DNA from: Bryobacteraceae bacterium
GTDB taxonomy: Bacteria > Acidobacteriota > Terriglobia > Bryobacterales > Bryobacteraceae
Length of the DNA: 43,887 nt
Assembly: GCA_025924475.1 (NCBI GenBank)
Contig: JAICIH010000007.1
Coordinates: 1-43,887, forward strand
Direction: 5' to 3'
Shown: positions 19,182 through 29,100 of the stretch, piece after piece
Layout: every line of letters begins with the position of its first letter
Numbering within the stretch: position 1 is the first letter of the stretch
The notes under the pieces: generated by a model
Seen by the model: only the letters and a program-made list of their open reading frames with translations
What the model was told of the DNA's origin: nothing
Database searches by the model: none
Translations under genes and position numbers: made by a program

Positions 19182-19673
19182 ATGGAACAGGTTGTGTTTA
19201 TCTCGTTTTCGGCTTTCTTGATTCTGATGGCTGTCGTGATTGTCGGTTTCGCCATGGCCTTCCGCTACAAGAAACGAGAACTGCAGCATCGCGAGCGCCT
19301 GATCGCCCTGGAAAAGGGCGCCACATTGCCTGCAAATGGCTCCGGGCATCAAGGGGCTCCTTGGACTCCCCGCAGCTTCCTGCTGCGTGGTCTGACCTGG
19401 CTGTTCACGGGAATCAGCGTTATCATCTTTCTGGTCGGTATCTCCGTCGCATCAAGGCGTGAAGCGCCCGCATGGGTACGCGTTAGTCAGGCGACTAGTG
19501 CGAGGCAAAATGGCGCGACGGAAGATCAGATTCGCCAAATCATGAACGACAAAGAGGAGCGAGGGCTTCCCGTGGGCGTGTCGCTGATTGGCCTCGTTCC
19601 AATGGGCATCGGACTGGCCTATCTGATCACCTACCGAGCCGAGCGCGAACGGGAATCAGAGACCAAACCGTGA
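19182..19673 (+). CDS. DUF6249-like membrane protein
   Basis: A 163-residue protein. An N-terminal helix (VVFISFSAFLILMAVVIVGF) is followed by a basic coiled segment, YKKRELQHRERLIALEKGAT, a pattern common to DUF6249-type proteins encoded next to ECF sigma factors. Two further transmembrane helices follow (GLTWLFTGISVIIFLVGISV and GVSLIGLVPMGIGLAYLITY). The start at ATG 19182 is chosen because the first helix begins there. It diverges from the broken sigma factor gene and could belong to the same regulatory unit. Confidence 0.7.
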   Translation: MEQVVFISFSAFLILMAVVIVGFAMAFRYKKRELQHRERLIALEKGATLPANGSGHQGAPWTPRSFLLRGLTWLFTGISVIIFLVGISVASRREAPAWVRVSQATSARQNGATEDQIRQIMNDKEERGLPVGVSLIGLVPMGIGLAYLITYRAERERESETKP

Positions 19674-19697
19674 TCGCAGTGCCGACGTTATTGCGAC

Positions 19698-21026
19698 TCA
19701 CTTGGTACTTCCGACAGGCAAACTACCAATGAACGCGTTCATCTCGCGCAGGACATCCGCTTCATTTGATCGAAACACGAAATGGTTTGCGTGCTGTAAC
19801 CGGACGACGTGCGCGGACGGCACACCGGTCTCAAAAGCTTTTATCTGCGCTCCTGTACGTTCTTCGTCTCGGGCTTCCGCCTTGGCGCGAGCAGCGGCGT
19901 CTGCATTGGGAGGTCCGCTTCGATCATGAGGGAACGCATAAATGGCAAGTACGGGCGACCGAATCTCTGTATATTTCTGTTGGCCTGCAAGGATGGCTTG
20001 AGCGGGCATCGGATCGGAATGTACTCCCGCGCCGGCCGCAGCAGGCGGCGGAGGTGGCGGTGGTGCGGTCTCCATATCTTTTTGTAACTGCTGCAGATCC
20101 TTTTCAAATTGCGGAAGAGTCGTTTGCAGCAAATCATTAACAAGCTGCTTGGGATCTTGGGGCTGATTTCCTGGCTGCAACTGCTCCAGCTTCCTCTGCA
20201 GTTCCAGCAAATCGAGCATAAGGTCTCCCCGCGAGCGGTCGTAGAACGCATACCCATAGCCAGCATCCAGATAGATCAGCCCAGCCACTTGTTCCGGATG
20301 CCGAGATCCTATAGAACTCAACTCTTCGCCAGCAATGGAATGCCCAACAAGCACGGGGCGGTTCAATTTGAGGAAAGCGCAGACGCCTAGCACGTCGTCG
20401 CCCAGGCGGTCGGCATTGTAGTTTGCAGCAATTGGCAGCGGAGCGCTGGATGCGCCAAATCCTCGCCGCGTGATTCCGTAGACGTGGTACTTGGCCGTAA
20501 GTTTCGGCGCGAACCCGTCAAATGCGTGAGCCGTGTTTCCAAGGCCCGCCAATAATACTAAAGGCTGTCCCGAACCGCCCCAATCGAGCACCTCCAGCTT
20601 GACGTTATTGTCCACAGTTACAAATTGAACTGAATGGGGCGACTTGTCTTTCCAAAGCGTTTCCTCCGTTGCCCGGTGAAAGTCGAGCGGTAAGGGTCGG
20701 CCCTGCGTCCAAGTTCCGGAAATTAAATTTCCATCCCTGCTGATGGTCCCGTTGTACGATCCGCGGACGGCGCCCACCACAAATTTGACATTCGAGCCCT
20801 GGAGGGTCAAGGAATTGACCGGAATCCCTCCCATATCGCCTTGATCCACGCTAATGAATCTGGCGCTCCATCCGCCATTTTCCGCTTTCGTGATGTGAAG
20901 AATGCTGCGGAGTTTCTGAGCGCCCACGTTGAGCGTTCCTTGCCAATCACCCGCAATCTCTTGCGAGTACAGCATGCTCGCCGCTAGCATTGCGAGTACG
21001 CCCATATGTAAAACCATGTTTTTCAT
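19698..21026 (-). CDS. Secreted alpha/beta hydrolase
   Basis: A 442-residue protein with a signal peptide (MKNMVLHMGVLAMLAASMLYSQ) and an AAGGAGAT ribosome-binding site. Residues about 25-115 form an N-terminal beta domain (IAGDWQGTLNVGAQKLRSIL, GSYNGTISRDGNLISGTWTQ) often placed before hydrolases in Acidobacteria. The alpha/beta hydrolase fold follows: PLVLLAGLGNTAHAFDGFAP (oxyanion region), the nucleophile elbow GHSIAG near residue 230, LIYLDAGYGYAFYDRS, and the C-terminal HANHFVFRSN with the catalytic His near 412. A Pro-rich insert (PPPPPPP) lies in the cap region. The substrate is unknown; esterase or C-C hydrolase chemistry is possible. Confidence 0.85.
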   Translation of the reverse strand: MKNMVLHMGVLAMLAASMLYSQEIAGDWQGTLNVGAQKLRSILHITKAENGGWSARFISVDQGDMGGIPVNSLTLQGSNVKFVVGAVRGSYNGTISRDGNLISGTWTQGRPLPLDFHRATEETLWKDKSPHSVQFVTVDNNVKLEVLDWGGSGQPLVLLAGLGNTAHAFDGFAPKLTAKYHVYGITRRGFGASSAPLPIAANYNADRLGDDVLGVCAFLKLNRPVLVGHSIAGEELSSIGSRHPEQVAGLIYLDAGYGYAFYDRSRGDLMLDLLELQRKLEQLQPGNQPQDPKQLVNDLLQTTLPQFEKDLQQLQKDMETAPPPPPPPAAAGAGVHSDPMPAQAILAGQQKYTEIRSPVLAIYAFPHDRSGPPNADAAARAKAEARDEERTGAQIKAFETGVPSAHVVRLQHANHFVFRSNEADVLREMNAFIGSLPVGSTK

Positions 21027-21081
21027 CTACGATCTCCTTGGCCCGCAAAACAAAAAAGCGTTGCATTCTGACTATAGCAAT

Positions 21082-21110
21082 AGTAGACTGAACGTGGAAG
21101 ACGTTCTACT
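21082..21110. promoter_or_regulatory. Possible BlaI-type operator
   Basis: Nested inverted repeats directly in front of the BlaI-family start: AGTAGA (21082-21087) pairs with TCTACT (21105-21110), and GAACGT (21090-21095) pairs with ACGTTC (21101-21106). BlaI/MecI repressors bind TACA/TGTA-type dyads at their own promoter. This dyad has the position and rough symmetry but not the exact core, so the assignment is tentative. Confidence 0.45.
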
Positions 21111-21112
21111 GC

Positions 21113-21499
21113 ATGCCGCATCTCAAATTGACGAAATTGGAGTTGCAGATCCTGGAGGCGCTTTGGCAAAAAGGACCGTGCTCAGTCCGTGAGATTCTGG
21201 AGACCTTCCCAGAGCGCGGCAGACCGGCTTACACCACGGTTCAGACTACCGTGTATCGCCTCGAACGAAAGACAGCGCTGCGTTGCGTCAAGCGGATCAG
21301 CAACGCGAACATCTTTGAAGCCGCAATTACCCGCGACGAGGCCCAACGGCATCAGGTTAGAGAACTTGTGGGCTTACTAGGCGGCAAACCCAAGCTGGTG
21401 ATGGCGCACCTGATCGAAACCGGAGAGCTGACTCTTGAGGATGTACGGGAAGCGGAAGAGATGCTTCAAAGGCACAGGAAAAAAGAGAAGCGCCGATGA
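21113..21499 (+). CDS. BlaI/MecI/CopY-family repressor
   Basis: A 128-residue winged-helix repressor. The family motif is complete: LTKLELQILEALWQKGPCSV, REILETFPERGRPAYTTVQT, TVYRLERKTALRCVKRISNA (recognition helix and wing). The C-terminal dimer helix contains EAAITRDEAQRHQVRELVGL. In the classical system a BlaR1 protease inactivates the repressor on sensing a signal. Here the downstream BlaR1-like gene overlaps the stop (ATGA) but is degenerate, so proteolytic release is probably lost or supplied by another locus. Confidence 0.9.
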   Translation: MPHLKLTKLELQILEALWQKGPCSVREILETFPERGRPAYTTVQTTVYRLERKTALRCVKRISNANIFEAAITRDEAQRHQVRELVGLLGGKPKLVMAHLIETGELTLEDVREAEEMLQRHRKKEKRR

Positions 21500-21996
21500 A
21501 TACAAGAGATTTGTTGCCGTTAGCAAATCACCTCGTCTCGGCATTCCCGTTCCTGTGTTCTCAACGAACTCGCGGATGGGCCCCAGTGTGTTCGGACTAC
21601 GTAAACCGGTTGTGCTGCTACCTGGAGGTATAACGGCACATTTGTCCCCGGCCCAATTGGATCTGGTCGTAGGTCATAAGATGTGCCACATAATTAGGCG
21701 GGACAATCTGACGGCGGCGATTCCCATGATAGTGGAGACCCTTTTTTGGTTCTATCCCGTCGTTTGGTGGATTCGAGCGCAACTGGTCACGGAGCGCGAA
21801 CTCGCCTGCGACGAAGAAATTTGCGAACAGGGCCATGCTCCGGAAGAATATGCAGAATGCATTCTCAAGGTGTGCCGATTTTACATAACGTCGACTCCGA
21901 TTTGGGTTTCTGGCGTCACTGGCGGCAGCTTGAAGCGGCGGATCAGGGCAATATTAACGAACTCCAAACCGAAACGGTTGGGCATTCGTAAAAAGG
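21496..21996 (+). pseudogene. BlaR1/M56 metallopeptidase remnant
   Basis: The ATG at 21496 starts MNTRDLLPLANHL, the usual opening of acidobacterial M56 sensors. The N-terminal transmembrane region (well over 100 residues) is then missing, and the rest is in another frame: SKSPRLGIPVPVFSTNSRMG, VVLLPGGITAHLSPAQLDLV, then VVGHKMCHIIRRDNLTAAIP. The zinc motif HExxH reads HKMCH, so the catalytic Glu is lost as well. ERELACDEEI with the third metal ligand region and SLKRRIRAILTN follow. A further frameshift in the A-run near 21990 separates it from the DUF3738 part. Confidence 0.8.
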
Positions 21997-22785
21997 ATGA
22001 TGCTGGCGCTCTTGGCGAGCTGCGCGATTATGGCGCCAGTCGTGGCCGGCATTATCAATGCACCTCCAATTGAGGCGCAATCTTCTACCGAACATGTCAG
22101 GTTTGATTCCGCGTCAATCAAGTTCTCGAGCAACGATGATTACACCGGGATAGTCCTACATGATCGTCATTCTATGTCGGTAAACGGCACTGTCATTAAT
22201 CTGATTCAGAGTGCATACAATGTGGAGCACAAACAGATCATCGGCGGACCCGCTTGGCTTGCTTCTGAGCGTTATCAGATTGAAGGGCTATCGAAGAAGA
22301 CTATTACTGAGGCGCGGGCAGGAGCGGCGCTTCAGGAGTTACTGGCAGACAAGTTTAATCTGAAAGTCCGGCGAGAACCGACCGAAATCAAAGCCTATGC
22401 ATTGATGGGGCAACCTTCGAGCGAAATCACTAGCGCGAAGGTCCCGGCAGGGCTTCTGCGCGTTGCCGTTTACCAGGGTTTCGTTTGGCTGCAAGGGACG
22501 GCAGTAACCACTGAGCAATTGGTTAAACGGCTTTCAATGTTCAGCAACCTGCCCATTCACGACAGAACCGGTTATGAAGGACGGCTGGATGTTGACCTGC
22601 AGTTTGCAACTGCAGTACCGAAGTCAGACAACGGGCTACTTCGTCAGATGGTATCGTTTCCCGACAAACGGAGACCTCCAATCGTCGAAGCCGTCCGCGA
22701 GCAACTAGGGCTCGAATTGAAACCAGTCGCTGACTCAGTCAACTACCTCGTAATTGAGCAGGTCAGCAGACCGTCATTGAAGTAA
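21997..22785 (+). CDS. DUF3738 (TIGR03435) domain protein, probably severed from BlaR1
   Basis: A 262-residue frame starting MMLALLASCAIMAPVVAGII, which corresponds to the last transmembrane helix of M56-DUF3738 fusions. The DUF3738 signatures follow: VRFDSASIKFSSND, GGPAWLASERYQIEGLSKKT, LQELLADKFNLKVRREPTEI, NLPIHDRTGYEGRLDVDLQF, and IVEAVREQLGLELKPVADSV to the end. The domain is known almost only from soil Acidobacteria and has no established activity. It is expected to be extracytoplasmic and to act as the sensing part of the BlaR1-like receptor. As it stands it could still be translated as a signal-anchored protein. Confidence 0.75.
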   Translation: MMLALLASCAIMAPVVAGIINAPPIEAQSSTEHVRFDSASIKFSSNDDYTGIVLHDRHSMSVNGTVINLIQSAYNVEHKQIIGGPAWLASERYQIEGLSKKTITEARAGAALQELLADKFNLKVRREPTEIKAYALMGQPSSEITSAKVPAGLLRVAVYQGFVWLQGTAVTTEQLVKRLSMFSNLPIHDRTGYEGRLDVDLQFATAVPKSDNGLLRQMVSFPDKRRPPIVEAVREQLGLELKPVADSVNYLVIEQVSRPSLK

Positions 22786-22816
22786 ACTCGCCCTCTTTGG
22801 TCGAAGAAAGAATCTC

Positions 22817-23143
22817 ATGATTGAGTTGCTCCGCAACGGCGAGCAACACGGTGCGATTGATCGTCGCGCCCTCGAATGCTTGCTTCTGTGTTTCGCATTT
22901 GCATGGATCGCGGCGCTAATGCTCTTACCGTTAGCTCTGGCTTACTCGCGAACCCCTCGACCAACAGGTGTATGCAGCGGTTTCTTACGTGGCGCTGGTT
23001 GCGGCCGTCACCGGCGTGTGTGCACAATCGCGGTTTTCACCTCTGCGTGTGCAGTTGCATACAGCGTTCGCCGACGTTCGCGAGTGCTTCTGGATCACGA
23101 GTCTGTGGACTGGTCCAGCGATCATTCTCAATCAATGCTGAAA
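22817..23143 (+). pseudogene. Degenerate membrane-protein fragment
   Basis: One frame starts MIELLRNGEQHGAIDRRALE and LLLCFAFAWIAALMLLPLAL. A second frame from about 22955 reads LDQQVYAAVSYVALVAAVTG, CAQSRFSPLRVQLHTAFADV and ECFWITSLWTGPAIILNQC, ending at 23143. Together they look like a small membrane protein split by a frameshift near 22950. The family is not recognised, and both parts could be chance frames. Confidence 0.35.
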
Positions 23144-23170
23144 AACCTTGAAGCTGGCGCTAATGCCGAG

Positions 23171-26029
23171 TCAGTTGTTCGGAGCGAGCGGCCGGATACG
23201 GATGTTGCGAAATTTGACCATGAGCGGCTGGCTCTTGGTTATGCCTAATGTTGCGTTTTCGGGTTGATTGACTTCGTGGTCGCCGATAGTGTGGACTTGG
23301 AGGCCAATGAAACCCTTGGCGTGGGTCTTATAGACTTGTTCGTTCGCGAGGTCTTCGATTAAATGACCATTCACCCAGGTCTGAATCCGCGGTCCATTTG
23401 CCACGATGCGGAGCTTGTTCCAGCCATCGGCAACAAAATAGGGATGACCTTGCTCGATCTTCTGCTGCGATGAGAGCCAGCCCGTGCGGAGAGCCTCGCC
23501 ATAGAGCACACCTGTAGTTGGCAATCCCTTATAGAATCTCCGGATCTCCACCTGCGGGCCATTCACTCGTCCCGCGCCCATGATGTCGAGAGAGCCGGGT
23601 TCGGTGATGGGTCTGACTTTGGTCCGGATCTGTATGCCCGAGTTGGTGAGCGGATCGATGTAAGTCTCGAGCTCCAGCTCGAAGTTATCGAACTCGCGGA
23701 GCGAACAGAGAAACGAGTTCACGCTACCCTCGACGGTGCGGCCTACAATAGCGCCGTCCTCCACATCGAAGGTATGGGAGCCGTTCATGTGCACCCATCC
23801 ATTCAGAGTCTTGCCGTCGAAGAGCTGGATCCAATCCGAAGTTGCCGGCTGCTCCGTGTGGCTCAAGTCCGGTAGCGCGAAGGCGATGATCGAGTCGCCA
23901 GCTTTTGTTGCATTCTTGCCACCACCGCCAGCGGCAATCGCGACGTATTCCTTGCCGTTGATCACATACACGCTCGGCGTCGCATAGCCGCCGGCAGGCA
24001 ACTGATATTCCCACAGCACGCGCCCTGAATAGGACTCGAACGCGCGGATCTTCTCGTCCGCGGTAGCGGCAATAAAGACGACGCCGCCGGCGGTTGCGAC
24101 TGCGCCGCCGAAGTTCATGGTGCCGGTGTTGTGAATCCCCTTCGCCGCGAGTTCCGGATATTCACCGAGGGGAACCTTCCATAAAATTCGCCCGCTGTGG
24201 AGATCAATGGCATTCAGGGTGCCCCAGGGCGGCGAGATCAACGGCACTCCGTGAGCGTCCGCGAATTGAATATAGCCGTCGAGCGAGTAGCGCCGCGCGG
24301 TTGCGCCGCTAGTTGGAACCGCGGCGGGAGCGCTGCTGACGTAGGCTGCCAGTGCGTTCAGCTCCTGGTCGTGCAACTGGCGAAAAGCGGGCATGTTGTT
24401 GCGGCCTTCGGTAATGACCTTTTTGAATTCCGGCCGGCGCAGATCCAGATTGAGTAGCGCCGGGATTTGCGGCGGATCGCCTTTGCGATTCGCGCCGTGG
24501 CAAGCCATACAATTCGTTTCGTAGATCTGGCGACCTAAATCCGCTTCGGTCTTTCCGTTTTGCGTACCGTAGACCGGTCTGAGGCGATTGATGGTCGGGA
24601 CTTCATTCACATTGACGTACAGCACGTTCAAGCGCGGATCGAAGGAGCCGCCGTGCCACTCCGCGCCTCCGAGGTGGCCGGGCATGGTGATTGTGCCCCG
24701 GAGGCTGGGCGGGTTGTAGATCGAGCCGGAGCGGTATTTCCTGAACTCGTGCAGTGCGTACTCGTGCGCTTCCGGTGTGACGTTCGTCAGATCGGCTTCG
24801 GTGATTGCCTGGCGCACAAGCGGCGGAGGCTTTAGCGGGATGGGTTGCGTTGGCCAAGTCTCTTCTCCCGGCACATCGGAGCGAGGCACAGGCACATCCT
24901 GAACCGGGAAGATCGGCTCGCCTGTATCCCGATCGAGCACGAACACCAGCCCCATCTTCGTGAGCTGCACGACCGCATCGCGCGACGTTTTGCCGTTTCG
25001 CAGAGTCACCAGAATGGGAGCTGGGGGATTGTCGTAATCCCAGAGGTCGTGACGGACGGTTTGATAGTGCCATTTCAGCTTGCCAGTTGTCGCATCCAGC
25101 GCCAGGACGCAGTCGGAAAACAGATCTTTCCCTTTTCGGAAGCCTCCATAGAAATCGTCCGTCGCCGACCCGGTTGCGACGAATACCCAGCCGCGCTGCT
25201 CGTCGATGGTGACGCCGCCCCAGGCATTGGCGCCGCCGAAGGTTTCTCCCTTGGGCCAGGACCATGTATCGTAACCAAACTCGCCGGGTTGCGGGATGGT
25301 ATGGAACGTCCACTTCAATTGTCCGGTCACGGTGTCGTAGGCGCGGATGTAGCCGGGCGATGCGCCGTAGGTCTCGTTTACGCGCGAGCCCAGAATGAGC
25401 AGGTTTTTGTAGACCGCGCCAGGCGAGGTCATTTCCAATGCCACGCCCGCCGGATCTACGCCGAGGTTCTCTCGCAGATCGATGTAGCCGTCTTTGCCGA
25501 ACGACTGAATGAGACTACCCGACTTTGCGTCGATCGCGTAGACGCGGTCCCTGACAAAGTCGAATATGCGCTCGCCCTCTTTTCCCTTCCAGTAAGTGAC
25601 GCCGCGGTTGCGCAACCTGGTGACGACGCCGTTGTGGTATTTGGCAGGATCAAACACCCAGAGTTGGCGGCCGGTGGCTGCGTCGAGGGCCACCGCCTTC
25701 AGGCTAGGCGTGCTGATGTACATGACCCCGTTGATGACGATAGGATTCGCATACATGGTCGAGCGTTTGGAGGCGTCTCCGGTGTGGTACTCCCAGGCGG
25801 GCCGAAGCTTGTGGACGTTGGTCGCGTTGATTTGCGCGAAGGCGACGTACTGATTTCCTTTCGGGTCGCCGCGATAGATGGGCCAATCCATGCTGCCGCG
25901 ATATACCGGCCATTCTCCGCTTCCGAAGTTCTGCTGCTCGGCTTGGGTTGGATTCTGCAGGATGTCGGTTGTTTGAGCGCTGCAGAGCAGAACGATCAGA
26001 AACGAGGTGGCGAGAAGGGAACGAGTCAT
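23171..26029 (-). CDS. PQQ-dependent dehydrogenase fused to cytochrome c and DUF1080
   Basis: A 952-residue secreted protein starting MTRSLLATSFLIVLLCSAQT at the ATG 26029; ten upstream codons in the frame lack the signal. Residues about 35-700 are an eight-bladed quinoprotein propeller (YRGDPKGNQYVAFAQINATN, AVALDAATGRQLWVFDP, DLWDYDNPPAPILV). It contains an inserted c-type heme domain with CMACHGANRKG near residue 507 and the possible axial Met in NNMPAFRQL. Residues about 731-952 are a DUF1080 / 3-keto-disaccharide hydrolase-like lectin fold (IQLFDGKTLNGWVHMNGSHT, NSGIQIRTKV, GFIGLQVHTIGDHEV). This arrangement suggests periplasmic oxidation of a sugar or alcohol coupled to electron transfer. 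It is the last gene of the UPF0261-TIM-TonB operon. Confidence 0.88.
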   Translation of the reverse strand: MTRSLLATSFLIVLLCSAQTTDILQNPTQAEQQNFGSGEWPVYRGSMDWPIYRGDPKGNQYVAFAQINATNVHKLRPAWEYHTGDASKRSTMYANPIVINGVMYISTPSLKAVALDAATGRQLWVFDPAKYHNGVVTRLRNRGVTYWKGKEGERIFDFVRDRVYAIDAKSGSLIQSFGKDGYIDLRENLGVDPAGVALEMTSPGAVYKNLLILGSRVNETYGASPGYIRAYDTVTGQLKWTFHTIPQPGEFGYDTWSWPKGETFGGANAWGGVTIDEQRGWVFVATGSATDDFYGGFRKGKDLFSDCVLALDATTGKLKWHYQTVRHDLWDYDNPPAPILVTLRNGKTSRDAVVQLTKMGLVFVLDRDTGEPIFPVQDVPVPRSDVPGEETWPTQPIPLKPPPLVRQAITEADLTNVTPEAHEYALHEFRKYRSGSIYNPPSLRGTITMPGHLGGAEWHGGSFDPRLNVLYVNVNEVPTINRLRPVYGTQNGKTEADLGRQIYETNCMACHGANRKGDPPQIPALLNLDLRRPEFKKVITEGRNNMPAFRQLHDQELNALAAYVSSAPAAVPTSGATARRYSLDGYIQFADAHGVPLISPPWGTLNAIDLHSGRILWKVPLGEYPELAAKGIHNTGTMNFGGAVATAGGVVFIAATADEKIRAFESYSGRVLWEYQLPAGGYATPSVYVINGKEYVAIAAGGGGKNATKAGDSIIAFALPDLSHTEQPATSDWIQLFDGKTLNGWVHMNGSHTFDVEDGAIVGRTVEGSVNSFLCSLREFDNFELELETYIDPLTNSGIQIRTKVRPITEPGSLDIMGAGRVNGPQVEIRRFYKGLPTTGVLYGEALRTGWLSSQQKIEQGHPYFVADGWNKLRIVANGPRIQTWVNGHLIEDLANEQVYKTHAKGFIGLQVHTIGDHEVNQPENATLGITKSQPLMVKFRNIRIRPLAPNN

Positions 26030-26071
26030 GGTTGGTTTTCCTTCATAAGTGCCCTCCATACTCGGGGCGAA

Positions 26072-26099
26072 CGTTACCGCTCCCTCGCGGTCGCGGCTC
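26072..26099 (-). repeat. R2 repeat copy
   Basis: Read on the minus strand: GAGCCGCGACCGCGAGGGAG followed by CGGTAACG. A short hairpin can form (ACCGC and GCGGT around TCCCTC). It lies between the TonB receptor stop and the PQQ dehydrogenase start. The copies at 29554-29579, 3991-4019 and 33887-33912 are related. Confidence 0.65.
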
Positions 26100-26146
26100 A
26101 GTTAAAATTCTCAAAAGTTCGAAGTGTATGTAGAAGACATTTGACA

Positions 26147-29100
26147 TCAGAAGATTAGTTTCAGGCCTACTTGCATTTTGCGGCTGGGATCGGCAACGGT
26201 GAGTTGTCCGAAAGTCGGTGTGCCGAGAGTGCCGCCTGGGAAACCGAAATTCGTGTGGTTGAAAACGTTGAAAAACTCCCAGCGAAACTGCAGGTTCCAA
26301 GGCTGATCCCCCGTAGTGAAAAGGGTGGCTTGTTTCTCCAGCGAGCAATCCAAGTTCGTAAAGTGTGGCCCCAGCAGAGCGTTCCGGCCCAGGTTGCCGT
26401 ACGTAAACTGTCTATTCGCTCGAAAAGCGGCGACATTAAAAAATTGATTTACACTTTGCCCGCCTGGAACAGCGTACGGATCACCCACCACATCGGCTCG
26501 ATTCGTACCGCCTGAGTTAGCAGGATTGCCGCTTACCGTGACATTGAATGGTCTTCCCGCTGTAAGGGTGAGAATGCCTCCGAAGCTCCAGCCCCCGAGG
26601 ATTGCGTTCAGAACAGGATTCAAGTTGGAACCGAACTGCCTGCCGCGCCCAAAGGGCAAGTCCCAAATTCCGCTCAAGACAAAACGCTGCCCGAGGTGAG
26701 TATCCAGAAGTCCTCGCTCGGCGCGAAGATTGGCGGGATTCTGAAAACCGGAGCCGGGAGACTGTCCGGGTCCATTGTCGCCGATAACATCTCCAATTGA
26801 CCTTGACCAGATCCAGGAGCCCATCAAAGTGAACTCCTGGGAGAATCGATGCTCCACCTTTGCTTGCATCGAGTGGAAGATACTATTTCCGGTATATTCG
26901 GTCCGAGTAATCGCTCCTAGAGGCGAGACTACAACTCCCGAAGCGAGCCCGGCCGCACCAGGAACTGTTAAAGGAATCAAGATACTTTTAAAACGACGCC
27001 GCTGGTTTATATTTCCAGGAGCAAGCGATTCTACATAATTGGCATCGACTTTATTGACTAAGTGGGTTCCTCTTGTGCCAAAGTAACCAAGCTGGACCAT
27101 CCAATTGTTAGCCAATTGATACTGCAGATTCAGATTCCATTGCTGAGCATAGCCCAAGGCGGGATTGCGCTGGTGAGAAGCCAGGGATACGCTCTGCGCA
27201 TTCTGCAGAGCCAGTGTATCCGCTGGAATTCCATTCCTTAGCAGCGATGCGGGAGTAATGCCATCGCTACTGGTAGCCACTTCGATGTTGTAAGGAGGAT
27301 TTACGAGAATGGAATCGGAATCTCCAAACGGAGAAAACCTGGCGAGCGGGTAATAGATCCCGTACCCGGTTCGAAGTACGAGCCTTTGTGGAATCAGTTG
27401 ATACGCTAAGCCAACACGTGGCTGGAAATTATCGGGATCCGCTTTGACAAATGAGGACTGCCCTACCTGGCTTGAAAGTATCAGCGTGGGATGTAGCGGA
27501 TCGGTATCGAGATCGACATTCGCGAGCTTGTCGTATTTGTCTTCAAAGGGACGCATAAATTCGTAGCGCAAACCCAGATTCAAAGTGAGGCGCTGATTTA
27601 CTTTCCAGTCGTCCTGGACGTAGCCTGCCAGCAAAGTGGCCCGCCCATCGATTCTCGTGTTCGTGCTGAATGTGCTGCCATCTACATTGCCGAGAAGGAA
27701 ATCGGCAACCGCACTTCCGCCAGTGGCGTTGAGCGGATTCCTGGTATATCTGCCGCTGAAGCTAAAGTTTCCTCCCTGGTTGCGGGCATTCAGGTTATTG
27801 GTTTGTATCCATTGAAAGTCGAGGCCGAATCGGAAGTTATGATTTCCCTTGATCCAACTGGTATCGTTTTTTAACTGCCGGTTTTGTCCGTTAGACCAAA
27901 CGGGCAGAAAATTTCCTACTCCGAGCCCGGTAAATCCAGTCATGTTAATGGAGGGATATTTTACGGGTAGAGTCGAGGCAGGGGTTTGCAATCCGAACTT
28001 TGCATTCACATCCCCGAGCGCAATTGCTTCCGGGGAAAAGTTGATTAAGAATTCATCTTTCGCCCAGCCGATTTTGGTGGTTGTCACAACTGCAGGAGAA
28101 ACAATAGCAGTCCAGGAAAGGCCGGTATTATAGGCCTGCACACCGGTAGCCCGGCTGTCGCCGCCAAATGCCGGAGAGGGCAGGACGGGAGACGCCGGTA
28201 TGTCGTCTGTCTGGCGATTGAACATCCACGAGAGCTGGTGATTTTGGGATAGCTGGAAATCCTCGCGCGTGTTGATCCTGCTGACATCTTCTCTGTCCGG
28301 CGGATTGATTATGAAATTCTGAGAAAGTCGGCCGCTCTGCGGAGCCGGATAAAAGTCCATGAACTGTTTCGCGATAGGATCGATGCGGTTGTCAGGAATG
28401 ATATTGCCGGGAAAAGGCTGGCGGGTTCGCGTTGCGGAGTTGAAGGTCGAAGGATCGTAGACGGTGGCGGCTAGCTCGGAAAAGTCGCCGCCTCTCATTT
28501 TGGCTGTCGGAATCGTGTTATTCGCGGTCTTGGATTCTCGCCGGGCAAGAGTCTCGTAGGAGAAGAAGAAAAAAGCCTTGTCCTTAACAGTGGGCCCACC
28601 CAGGGTAAATCCATAATCATTCCGTTTGAATGGAGGCGTGCTGGCGGGATCGAAAAAGTTCCGGGCATCGAGCTTTTCATTGCGCAGAAACTCGTATGCG
28701 GTGCCGTGAAAGCGATTGGTGCCCGATTTGAGGGTGAGATTTACTACTCCGCCGGCCGCTCTCCCGAATTCCGCCGAGTACGAATTGGTTTGTACCTTAA
28801 ACTCGCGCACCGCATCGACGGAGGGCTTGATGGCCTCGGCCTGATTGCTGTCAAAGGACGTGTCGTCGGTGTTGTTATTGAATCCGTCAATCAGGTAGTT
28901 GTTGTCAATGGTGCGCTGGCCACCGGCGCTGAATCCGCCGGCCCTGCTATCGGTGCCGTTGTTGGCTCCGGTTGCGGTGCGGCCCTGACCGGGAGGCTCT
29001 AAGGCGCCTTCGGAAAGCAGCGATAGTTGAGCGTAATCGCGGCCATTCAGTGGCAGGTCCACCACTCTGCGCTCGTCAATCACCGCGCCCTGCGAGGCAT

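Noticed and set aside
22817..23248. 143-codon frame overlapping the end of the PQQ dehydrogenase
   Set aside because: The second half overlaps a solid gene on the other strand and does not look protein-like; only the first part was kept, as a low-confidence fragment.
24845..26158. Long plus-strand frame of 437 codons opposite the PQQ dehydrogenase
   Set aside because: Antisense shadow; no domain, and the minus strand has clear propeller motifs.
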